Shown: piece by piece, positions 43,735-53,690 of the stretch
How positions within the stretch are numbered: position 1 is the stretch's first letter
How the letters are laid out: every line of letters begins with the position of its first letter
From: Diaporthe sp. PMI_573
Lineage: Eukaryota > Ascomycota > Sordariomycetes > Diaporthales > Diaporthaceae
DNA length: 64,000 nt
Direction: 5' to 3'
NCBI GenBank assembly: GCA_021399435.1
Contig: JAJTUP010000095.1
Coordinates: forward strand, 62,001-126,000
Made by a program: the position numbers and the translations under genes
Notes under the pieces: model-generated
Told to the model about the DNA's origin: nothing
Database searches by the model: none
What the model saw: only the letters and a program-made list of their open reading frames with translations

Positions 43735-45214
43735 CTCACTATTACGTTCTAAGCGTGTCAGCGGGAGAGATTGTTTTGATGGTAGATGCAAGCCTTATTG
43801 GATGGGGCGCTACCCTCATGCAGGATGTTCTCGGCCACAGGAAACCAGCGAGATTTGAGAGCGGCGTCTGGACAGCCGCGGAATCAAGGTATGACGCGAC
43901 GAAGAGAGAATGTCGAGGTGTTCTTTGTGCTGTGCGGAGGATGAGAAATTGTCTTTTGGGTGCCGATTTGTTTTGGAAACAGATGCAAGAGTATTGGTGG
44001 ACCAGATCAATGGAGGAATGTCAGATGTTCCAGGCGCACTGATCACTCGTTGGATAACGGTGATAAAACTTTTCGACTTCAAAATACGCCATATCCCCGG
44101 AACCAAGAATCCTGTGGCAGACGCTCTTTCTCGGCCACCAAATTCAACCCAACCAAATATTGACCCAGATGGAGATCTAGATGACTGGTGTGATGCCCAG
44201 ATCAATTCTTTGGACGCTGAACAGATTGGAAAACCACTCCTGGACGACCGGTTTGAATGGACAACAACTTCAAATCAATATGCGAATTTCCTCCTCCATG
44301 GAATTGTCCCACACCATCTCAGCCCAAGCTGGGCGGTGCGATCAAAAGCAGAAGCTCTCAAGTACCAGGTTCTCGGAGGACTTCTATGGAGACGAGAGGA
44401 AGGACGACTGCCCAGACGACGAGTTGTCGACGACCCTCAGCTGCGGCGCCGGGTGATCCGAAAATGTCATGCCAACTTTGGTCACAAGGGGCGTGACTCC
44501 ACAATAGCCAGAATCCGGGGCTTGTATTACTGGAAAGGCCTGTACCGCGACGTCAAAAAGGCCATCTCAGGGTGTCTTCTATGTGCTCAGTACGATCCGA
44601 AGACATACAGTCAAGGCATTACCCCAACGACTCCTGGCTTACCGTTTCATACTGTTCGCATCGACGTTCAACACATGCAACCATGCCGTGGTTATAATTA
44701 CCTGGTGGAGGCCCGATGTGATCTGACAGGATATGTTATCGCTAGGCCCTTACGGAATGCGGCCGCTAAGGCTCTGAAGAAATTCTTTGTTGAAGAAATC
44801 CTCCTTCAGTATGGATGCCCTCTCAAGGTGTCCACAGACAATGGACCTGAAAACAAGTCAGACTTTGCTGCTTTTGTCAAATCGACTGGTGTTCTGCTTG
44901 TTCAGGTATCTCCGTACAATCCAAGAGCTCAAGGACTTGTGGAAGGCGGCCATTACAGCATTGCTCGATCTCTCGCCAAACTCTCAGACCAAGGCTATGA
45001 CTGGGTCAGGTACCTTAAGGTGGTTCTCTTTGCCGATAGAACCTCGGTTCGACGTTCCCATGGCTGCACACCCTTTTATCTCATCTATGGATGGGAACCG
45101 ATAATTCCAATCGAAACCGAGATCCCAACATGGCGAATCCTGGCATGGGACCCAAATCACACTCCGGAACAAGCCTTGCAATTCAGGTTTGACATGATTG
45201 CCAAATGGTGGTGA
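43735..45214 (+). pseudogene. Ty3/gypsy pol remnant: RNase H and integrase
   Basis: 5'-truncated; no reverse transcriptase. RNase H shows IVLMVDASLIGWGATLMQ, ESRYDATKRECRGVLCAV and, after a one-base slip near 43955, FVLETDARVLVDQINGG and IRHIPGTKNPVADALSR. Integrase follows: an H2C2 zinc module (HANFGHKGRDSTIARIRGLY, GCLLCAQYD), catalytic Asp in VRIDVQHMQ, Asp in STDNGPENK, and Glu in QGLVEGGHYSIARSL. The frame ends at 45214 before the usual integrase tail, chromodomain and 3' LTR. An LTR could not be identified on either side. Confidence 0.88.
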
Positions 45215-45417
45215 AAAGAGCTAAGCGTGAACGTGAGATGTTTCGAAAGCGACTACGAACGATTATGAAAAAGCTAGAAGAACTTCATACTCAATGTGGG
45301 GGGGAGGTGTTTCTCGCCGTTCACAAGAATGGAAAGTTTTATGTATTTTCCTCGAATCCAGGAAACAAAAGGTGGCCGCCGCCTCTGAGAGACATTGTGA
45401 AGTGTCTCGATACTTGA
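45205..45417 (+). CDS. MADS-box-like small ORF overlapping the end of pol
   Basis: 70 residues. FRKRLRTIMKKLEELHTQCG followed by GEVFLAVHKNGKFYVFSS and WPP corresponds to the SRF/MADS pattern (basic helix with KR...KK..EL...C...V.L...N.G..Y.F.S). It lacks the N-terminal arm of classical MADS factors, so DNA binding is doubtful. Small MADS-like ORFs of this kind are widespread in fungi without known function. Its ATG overlaps the pol stop by ten bases in a different frame. It also overlaps, on the other strand, the 3' end of the 46455-45274 reading. Confidence 0.5.
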   Translation: MVVKRAKREREMFRKRLRTIMKKLEELHTQCGGEVFLAVHKNGKFYVFSSNPGNKRWPPPLRDIVKCLDT

Positions 45418-46455
45418 AATACGCCGCCTGACTGCGCACACGCCTTGCTCTACACTTAGGCGTTCTCCTCTGTCAGTAATATCTGTGAAAACCATGTTTG
45501 AGCTAAACAAGTCCCGGATCGCGGCAAAGTCCTCGTGATGAGTTGGAAAGAGATTTTCCAGTCTACGAACAGTACCCGCATCGACGGCATTAGCGAAAGC
45601 ATCGACACCTGTGGTAATGGAGTCCCACGTTTCATAGACGCATCCGAGATAATGGATGATCTCTTCATCGCAATGCAAGGCTCTATGCTTATGCAAGTTG
45701 CCAAGTTGTAGACCATCCCAGAGACCGGGAAACTGGAGGAGTTTGTTTAATGCCTGCACGATCTCAGCTTTCCGCAGGAACTTTGTGAGAATGTCTTCCT
45801 TGCACTTGCTGATATGGCTCAGCCATCCCTTTCGATCTGTTTCTGCCGCGTCTGGGTTCAGCTGGATCTGACGATAAACCTCACCGCCTGTATATGGCGC
45901 TTCAAATGAATAAGAATTCGCAACATTCCGGAAAGTCGAATGAAATCGGCTGTGTTCTGTGATTAGATCAAGTCAGCGGTTATGTTATTAACAAATGTTA
46001 TGAGAGTTGCTATAACCTTCTTGCACTTGGCAACAATACAATCGTACTGTCCATTGAAAATCGGGCCCTAACACTCGCTCCGCTGCTTTAGCGCGTTGTT
46101 GCCCGCCCTGGCAACGGAGTTTAATACTAATGGGGAGAGTTGGCGGGTCTGGACTGCTCAAGCTGCCTGCAAGCACGGATTGTAACTTTTTATATGTGGC
46201 GTGATCAATATCAGCCAGAATTTGGTTGCGTAATATGTGCGGATGGCAACCGATATTTCGAAACAAGCGTTCTTTTTGCATGATATTGTACTCTTTGGGC
46301 AGTCGACCATTATTGAGAGACTTTGGGAAGGCGAGACAAGAGATGGGGGCTTTAACTACACCGACCAACCAAGGAGAAAGGGAATCCAAGTCCATCATAG
46401 CGGAATGTGAGCGACCGATACAGGAGTGCACATTAGAAGAGAGGTTAAGATTCAT
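45274..46455 (-). CDS. Protein kinase-like N-lobe protein, two exons (tentative)
   Basis: Exon 46455-46017, GT-AG intron 46016-45957, exon 45956-45274, closing at 373 residues. Residues about 35-75 (VVKAPISCLAFPKSLNNGRL, KEYNIMQKERLFRNIGCHPHI LR) resemble a kinase N-lobe: a Lys-containing strand, then an E...R...LG.HP-I helix. No catalytic loop HRD or DFG is visible, so it is at best a pseudokinase fragment. The second exon (GWLSHISKCKEDILTKFLRK, LLQFPGLWDGLQLGNLHKH) is unassigned. The last about 50 residues are antisense to the MADS-like ORF and are probably read-through. Confidence 0.4.
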
Positions 46456-46623
46456 TCTTCAAAGACCTATTTAATCAATTCTACTGTCTTTATCTTCATG
46501 TAAGGTATTGCGCTAGGGCTAATGCTAGGGCTAAATTAGAATTAAGATATTAGAATTTTAGTTAGATTAAAAGTACGCTTTAGCCCTAAGCTGCGCGGGA
46601 TTAATAAAACGTACGCTTAAATT

Positions 46624-47027
46624 TTAAATAATTTTTAAAAATGCTTCGTTTAGAATCAAATTGGGTAAGTTCTCTTGATGTTCCTGACAGAGTGCCCACA
46701 AATCATAGCTGTTCTTGCCATGGTCAGGTGGGTGTGGCAGAAGAGGAGGTGTCGTGATCTCAGAAAGCCAGTCCTGAATGGGAATGCAATCTGACCCAGG
46801 ATGGCTTGTGTGTTCTGCACCAGAGGTCGGAGAAGATATGTCTTGAAGGGGAGCGAGAGCGTCGCGTGCTGTATCTTGCAATTTCCTCCTTTCTTTGCAG
46901 TCGGTGCAACCGCACTGATTGACCTCGTCGCAGTCGCTGCATGGTACTGTAGACGGTCGAGAGTAACATGAGCATTGGGTATACCTTGCCCAAGTGCATT
47001 GATTACTCTACAGATAAGCGGCGCCAT
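46624..47027 (-). pseudogene. Second transthyretin-like ORF, frame broken
   Basis: Starts MAPLICRVINALGQGIPNAH VTLDRL, paralogous to the start of 42778-43236. After about 28 codons the better reading shifts frame to CSDCDEVNQCGCTDCKERRK and an acidic, Pro-rich tail ending NLILNEAFLKII. A CXXC-CXC metal-binding motif is thus fused to a truncated transthyretin-like start, through either an intron too short to see or a one-base slip. Confidence 0.4.
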
Positions 47028-47192
47028 ATTTAGATGGTAAGAGAAGACGAGCAGAAATTCAAAGCTATTCTTCTATTTACTGAAATCTCTGGACTGGTTT
47101 CATGACATTTCAAGTTGGCCAACTAACTATTTATACAGCATCGCTTGGTTCTTTCTAAAGTCTGTGTCAAGTATTTAAACGACTGTACTTTG

Positions 47193-47951
47193 TCAAGTAC
47201 CGCTAAAGTTTGGAAAGGTTCTTTTCTTGCTATTCCGCATTCGCCAACGTGGAAGTACACTGTGAAATTTTAATTGGTGATAGGAATTGCGGAGGAGATA
47301 AATGAGAAGTTCCTGTAAGTTATCACACCGCTTGGATCCGATCCTGGACCTTTTTTCGTTGTCTGATAAAGTACTGGGAGCCAGTGGCGGCGTAATGAAT
47401 TGGTATCCTAAACCTTGGTTGAAACACATCCACATGTATTCGTAAAACTTCCGAGGCGAGGAGTAGTCATCTACTTCCATCTTACCACGCAATACGCTCC
47501 TTTTTCTCTCTTCCTCTTGGATGCTTGGAGGAAAATGAGTGTCTGTGTCCTAGTCCTGTGCCTGGGGTGATATTGTATATGGAGTTTCCTTTATAGCATG
47601 AGCAACAGTTAACAGGTAAGTATAGTCTCCGAGATGTATGATCGGCCCTCCTGTATTATACTGGACAGAGTGCCCAGTTGATCTTGACGCAATAAAACCG
47701 TTTTTCCTTCCAATCCCCGGCTCCGTTAAGCTATAGATGTCGACCTTCTATGTGTCTTTTAAAGATGGGTCGCTGTCTACGTATATGACTTTACAGAGGT
47801 AACTGTGCTGGTCAAAGTTGGAAATCAAGAGATAGTGATTCCCCGTCTCCTCTAAACAGACAGCCAGCACGTGTAGATCACTCAGTGCCTGAGATAGTGT
47901 CTGATGAAGGGTGTCACTTCCTGCCACTTCTCCATCAATGACTCTCATCAC
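47193..47951 (-). pseudogene. Trypsin-like serine protease domain relic
   Basis: One minus-strand frame, interrupted by TAG stops near 47750 and 47550, reads AGSDTLHQTLSQALSDLHVLAVCL, a strand-rich region, then TGGPIIHLGDYTYLLTVAHAI. The TVAHA segment matches the catalytic-His turn of trypsin-fold proteins that many fungi carry at the start of large uncharacterised or NLR-like proteins. It continues with YEYMWMCFNQGLGYQF and a basic end. The catalytic Asp and Ser are not seen. The gene is dead. Confidence 0.5.
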
Positions 47952-48167
47952 GGTCGGAAAACCTATCAGTCGACATCACTGGCAAGTCATATAGGATGTA
48001 TTCAGAGTTCTTCAGTTACTACTATTGTAAAGGAAAATTATGGAGACCTGAGAAGAAGAGACCTGAGACTAGCTAGAGAGGGTTTCAACCATAGATCATC
48101 TAAAGAAAATACATTTTGAAATTTCACCCGTGTGCTTTCCTGCCTCTAGTCTCTCTTGTACTTGTCC

Positions 48168-48949
48168 TTAGCCTTTTGCTTCGTCTTTCCATTTCATCTC
48201 CTTCTCATCCTCTTTTTTTATTCTGAGTGGGAGATCCCCGTCGGCTAACTGCTCTTCGCGCTCCTCACCTGGAGGTGCGCCGGGGATGTACACGCCCAGT
48301 GTGGCGTGAAAAAAGGTCCCGCTCAGGATAGCAACCTCGCGCTTGTAGGACGGCTTGTCCGCGCCGTCCATGGCGGCGAAGACGCGCTCCCAGGCCCAAG
48401 AAAGTCGGCGTATATATCTCGGACAATCGTACCCAAGTACTCCTCGTTCGAAAGACTCCATTTGCTAGTGGTCTGCTCGCCAGCGGTCCTTGAACACCAC
48501 AGATCCCAGTTCTTGTCGGTGAGTTTGTAAAGTCGTGAATTTTTACCCCCTTCTTCCCTTTCTTCGAGCCTGCGCAGCCATTCCCGCTTTGCTCCCGGGC
48601 CGTCTCCAGGGTAGACAAGAGCGACATAGTAGCCGTCCTTAGCGAGTTGTGTTGGCAGACCTTCATGAGTTGATATCAAGACGATGCACGGCTCTTGTGC
48701 CAGCTTCCGAATCTCGAAGATATAGTTTTGCGGGAATCCAGGCTTGGAGCTATAGGCGCTTGAATCCAGGTCATAGACCTTCATCCCACAGCGCGGCAGC
48801 AGCTTGGGCTTATTGGACAGGAAATGCGTTTTCCCGATAGCACAGAATCCAGCGATAATCATGGCCTGATTCTTTCCATCTGTCTCAGCCACGACGTTCG
48901 TTCCCCACGGCTTTTTCATCGAACTCAGGCATGAGATGAATGCTCCCAT
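48168..48949 (-). pseudogene. P-loop nucleoside-kinase-like protein, frameshifted near the end
   Basis: From ATG at 48949: MIIAGFCAIGKTHFLSN has a Walker A-type loop (GFCAIGKT). It is followed by MKVYDLDSSAYSS, KLAQEPCIVLISTHEGLPTQ and DGYYVALVYPGDGPGAKREW LRRLEER, then KLTDKNWDLWCSRTA. This is a compact P-loop fold seen in fungal proteins of unknown role and resembles polynucleotide- or adenylate-kinase-type folds. At about 48393 the frame slips by one base; the other frame continues AWERVFAAMDGADKPSYKRE to 48168. Without the slip the protein would be about 260 residues. The N-terminal 180 residues could still fold. Confidence 0.6.
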
Positions 48950-49439
48950 CTGGACGTGGACTTTGGCAATAGTGGAACGAGGACTGAAGTAAGCCGAGCG
49001 ATGTGCGCGCGTTTGCCGGTCGTCTGTCGGAGTACCACAATGCAGTGTGGTGAATATCGAGTATTAAAAGGGAAAGACTTCAAAGTCTCGGGCTCCAGGA
49101 GGCCTGGATCAATTGTGCGCATTTGTAGTGGTATTGTAGTGTCTGAAAAATTTAGCGCTATTTTTAGCAAGTAACGTTTAAAAGGCTTTATTAATAGTAC
49201 TTGACAGACAGACTTTTCAGATGTAAGTACATTACAGGATGTATAGTACTAGTAATAGTACATCTCATCTAATGTCTCAAGCGTTACTTTAAAAGCACAG
49301 AGTGCGCAGAAAAGTGTAGAAGCACTACGCATTTAGCGACCTTTGGTGCAAAGTGCATGTCACACGTCATACCCTATGAGGATGCCAGAATAGATTTCTC
49401 TAGCTCGCTACCCTGCTTCTATTGACTATTACAACCCTT

Positions 49440-50660
49440 CTGGGAGAAGGCGTCGCCCAGAAAGAAGTCCGTCAACCACGGCTCGTTCGGGTGAAACAAA
49501 TTGAACTGCGAGCGGCCTTGGTAAAGGAGTTGGATCACAGGAAAAGGTTACCAATAGTTTGGATCGACTGCGGTTCAGGAGGATTAATTGGCTTTATTTG
49601 TGATCAACCAAAGTACCCTCGGGCATGCGTTGACTCGCTGGGAAACGAGGGCTCTCGGAGCCCGGCTGGCCTTCCCTCGTGAGGACCACCCTCCTCTTGG
49701 AAAGAAGTGGCTGAGGGCCTTCTTCCTTCGCCACCCTTAGCTTCAAAGCCGTAAATACCAGCGTGTTGAAGCAAAAAGGCTTAGAGCGGCTACGAAAAAG
49801 AACGTCGGGTCGTGGTTTGACCTCCTCCAGCTGCCTATCGTCAAGGCGATCAAGCCAGCCAACCGTTGGAACGCTGATGAGGGTGGGTTGATGGAGGGTT
49901 GCTCTGAGAATGCCCTCACTATCGGCTATTCGAAGGGTAGTGATCTTCTGCAGAAGGACTTTAATTCAAGAGCGTGGACCTCCTTTATGGAGTGCATCAA
50001 GGCCTTGGGCAAGTCTCTGATTCTTCTAATTATTTTCAAGGGACTGAGCATTCAGCAGCAGTGGTTTCCTATTGCCCTTGAAGATCACGATAGCTGGCAG
50101 TTTACAGCCACGAAGAAGGGGTGGATGGAAGAAAAGATCGCGATCGAATGGCTTCGGAGAGTCTTTGTACCGCTGACGGCGCCCGAGGATCCTTCTGAAT
50201 GGCGCCTTCTCGTGATCGATGGGCACCACACACACACAACGGTCGATTTTATGTGGGAATGCTTCTCAAATAAGATATATATCTTGTTTTTGCCAGCACA
50301 TACATCACACATGCTACAGCCGCTTGATGTTGCAGTATTCGGCCCACTCAAGACAGCCTTCAAGAAGTATCTCCACCAGCAGGGAGGGCACGATTCGTCA
50401 ACAGTCGTGGCAAAGAAACGATTTCTTTATTGCTATCACAAGGCCCGAATGGAGACACTTACGGCGTCAAATATCCGTTCTGGCTGGCGGGCAACGGGTC
50501 TTTAGCCAGTGTCTAAGCATAGGGCACTTAGCAGTGGACTTATCGAAGAAAACCGCCAGAACCAGACTAAATCGTATAATTCTGGTGGTAGTAATGCCAT
50601 CAATAGTCAATTCTGCCTAGATGACTGTTTTTGCTGGCCTCGAGGGACCATTTTTGCAAC
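49440..50660 (+). pseudogene. Fot1/Tigger-like transposase relic
   Basis: The N-terminal DNA-binding part is in pieces (ELRAALVKELDHRKRLP; GKKWLRAFFLRHP then a TAG). The catalytic core is better kept: ANRWNADEGGLMEG (first Asp), LLVIDGHHTHTTVDF (second Asp), HTSHMLQPLDVAVFGPLK (third Asp), and SNIRSGWRATGL near the end. At least two stops and two frame changes occur upstream of 49860. Not the same lineage as either intact copy. Terminal repeats were not recognised. Confidence 0.75.
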
Positions 50661-51714
50661 CCTTTAAGCGATCTCAAGATTTGAGAGGTTTAATGGCCTG
50701 TTAAGGCTGTCCGTCCAAGCATCTAGAGACTGGACCATTGCTTGTCAGGACGGAATTAGAGCTCGGAAGAGACGGAACGTTCTCGCAGTGCGGTCTCAGT
50801 GTCTTTGGTGCTATCCCTAAGCCAATCACCAAAGTTGTCAGAATCATTAACATTTACTATCCCTCCATTAGGCGAATTGTCTTTAGTGATCAGCAAATAT
50901 TATATCTTTGAAACACAAATTCAGAATAGATAATCTGAAGAACACTAAGGAGTGACCATTGTCAACCTATAGGACAGGTTGCGAAAGAAAACGCCCCTTG
51001 GTCATCATTTCGTAGAAAAATGAAAGCTGCTAATTCCAACTTGTTTTACAGTATTCTTGGCCCACAATACAGTAACTATCTTGTCAATTTATGCTGATGT
51101 CTGACTCGGGGACGAGACATATTTGGATATCGCAAAATACAGTAGAGGACTTGATTTTGTGGAACTTTATCAAACAAAACTACATCTTTCAATTACTTTT
51201 GCAGAGATACTGTACATACTGTACAGTATTATAGTGTGCAGTAGTAAGGGACGCTCATGATATTGACAATACTGTACGGCAGTTCGCGCCCGTAAGTTAA
51301 AGTATCAGCAACTTTTTCCTGGGTCGGTGATTGGGGTATCTTCCGCGATAAGGCAAGCCCACGATATGGCGATGCTGGGTTGCCGTAATCAGCAGCAGGC
51401 GATGGAGCAATGCGAAGTTGGCAATTTATGATATGATAGTTGCTACTTTTCGTGATTATAATCGTGTAGATCCTGCCACATTCCCTGCCTGTTCTCGCAC
51501 CCCAGGAATATTGCCCAAGGTGCCCTTTGAATCTTTTCGATACGCTTGAGTGAGAGTTGTATACAGCGCTTAGACGGCCTGCGCCAGATATTTGCAGCGC
51601 CTTTTTGGAATGATACGCATAATGTGGTGGGCCATGCTCTAAGGCCGTGAATCGTGGGAAAATAACCTGGAGTCCGCGTTCACGTCGCGGCCGTCACTGT
51701 CTCGGTCAGGGTGG
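50661..51714. other. Gene-free AT-rich stretch
   Basis: No supported gene. Contains the inverted partner (51350-51432) of the repeat at 23821-23905. Confidence 0.45.
51350..51432 (-). repeat. Dispersed repeat, copy 2
   Basis: Reverse complement matches 23821-23905 over about 80 bases. Confidence 0.6.
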
Positions 51715-51870
51715 ACCATCAATCAACGGCTTCAACGACGTTGATCAATATATTGAAATCAATCAACGTCAACGTCAATCAACGGAACCACCGCTTATCT
51801 AATCAATCAATCCACGAGAAGCCGTCAATATATTGAAACCGTTGATTGGCGTTGACGCTAGACAGGGGTT
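51715..51870. repeat. Subterminal CAATCAACG repeats of a hAT element
   Basis: At least six copies of ATCAACG/CGTTGAT in both orientations, plus CAATATATTGAAA twice, upstream of the hAT ORF at 52076. They resemble the transposase-binding clusters near hAT ends. The outer terminus was not fixed. Confidence 0.6.
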
Positions 51871-52075
51871 TCTCCCCGCGACCAAAATTGGGTGATAAGC
51901 TGTTAGCTCTTGATACTCCTAAGCGTGGAAGACTATATAGAATGCTATATTTCTTAACATGTAGTAACAATAACAATACAATCGTCACCCAGCGACGCGT
52001 CAAGTAAACGCGCCGTCGAAAGATTCCTGTGTAAAGGAAAGACAATTAATACCATTACCAGCTACTACGTCGAAA

Positions 52076-53690
52076 ATGGCCCATGACGTACGGACTACAT
52101 TAACACCTGGGAACCTGACTGCCGAAGAAGAGAGCCACGTCTTCAAGATCTTCAAGGGTTTCTTGTTCTCGGAGAGAAGCAACGAGACGCGGTCTTGGGT
52201 GTGGGACTACGGGCTGGACATACAGTCGACTACCAAGCGAAAATGGGTCTGTGTGCCATGTATCTGCAAGAATGAGTGTCGGCCGGCTTCCTATAAGTAC
52301 AAGGGCACCCAAAATGCAGAAAACCACCTGTGGAAGGCCCACGGTAACTGGGATCCAACGGGGAAACGGATAGCGCCGTCAACCAAGAAGGGAGGGAAGC
52401 GAGTATTTGCCTCTGCATCGGACTTCTGGCAACTCAACCGGCATGATCCAAAAGAACAAGCCATCGCCAACAGTATGATCAAACACTTCGATCGCGGGCA
52501 CTTTCAGAGGCTCCTTGTCAACTGGATTGTCGATTCCAACCTCTCCTTCCGTCAGGCGGAAAATCCTCGATTGCGATCTATTTTCGAATACCTAAACCCA
52601 TCAGTTGCAGTCAGAGACGCCCATATCTCGAGGCAGACGATACGGCGAATAGCTGTACGACAGTTCGAGGCACACAAGGACGGAGTGAAAGAGGCCTTGC
52701 GGGCAGCACCTAGCCAGGTTCATATCGCTTTCGACGGCGCAAGGACGAGGAATCGCCATCTCTATACGGGATAACGGCGGTATATCGAGATAGCAGCAAT
52801 CAACCCCAGAAGGTCGTGCTTGGTTTGCCAGAGTTGATCAATCGCCATACCGGCGAACACATTGCTACTGAGATGCTCGACGTCATTCGCTTTTTCGATC
52901 TAGAAGATAAGGTCGGATATTTTACACTTGACAACGCGGGTGATAACGATACTGCCATGGCAATTATCGGCGGTCAACTCGGCTTCAACCATCTCCATCG
53001 CCGCGCCCGCTGCGTTGGGCATATCATTAACCTGGTGGTAAAAGCTCTACTGTTTGGAAAGGACGTTGAGGCATTTGACGAATCTATCGAGAAAGGAGAG
53101 CTATTGGCGCGCGCGGCGCACGACGAATGGATGAAGAAAGGCCCCGTTGGAAAGGTTCACAACTGGGTTGTATGGGTGCATCGATCAGATGTATTGACCA
53201 ACTTGCTCAAGCAGTTGCAACAAGACTCTATCGATGCATCTACTGATCCTGAGGTTCAGAAGCTCCGTCCGCTCGAAGTCATCCTCGACAACGACACCCT
53301 TTGGTTATCACAATACTACATGATCAAACGGGCGCTCAAGTTGCAGCCTTTTTACGAAGAGTTCATGCTAAAGGCAAAGAAGGTATTCCAGGAAGCCCGT
53401 AAAGGCCAGACTGGGATCAAAATACCTGCTTGCCTCGAAGCCAAGAGCATGATTAACGACAACGACTGGGAGGTCCTCCGAGCCTTTGACGGTATCCTCG
53501 ACGACTTTCACGTTGTGATCAAGGTCCTTCAAGGCGATGGTCAAGTCCGCAAACGCCGGTTTGGTACCAACGAGGCGTTTGGCCGTATGACGGATGTGCT
53601 CGAGGCATTCGAATTCTTACTTGGCAAGCTAGAAATGGCGAAAGCACTTATCAAGGACTACCCAGAGCCTGAGCACTTCGCTGTCAATGA
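52076..53690 (+). pseudogene. Restless-like hAT transposase, frameshifted and 3'-truncated
   Basis: First frame 52076-52774: a Cys/His finger (WVCVPCICKN...NHLWKAHG), DPKEQAIANSMIKHFDRGHF, and VHIAFDGARTRNR, where the usual Trp after FDG is missing. A frame slip near 52765 leads to GLPELINRHTGEHIATEM, FTLDNAGDNDTAM, CVGHIINLVVKALLFGK, LDNDTLWLSQYYMIKRALKL, ending DYPEPEHFAV at about 53690. The dimerisation domain and right terminus are gone; the sequence beyond is the antisense of an ADGF exon. Same subfamily as 32575-35561. Confidence 0.88.
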
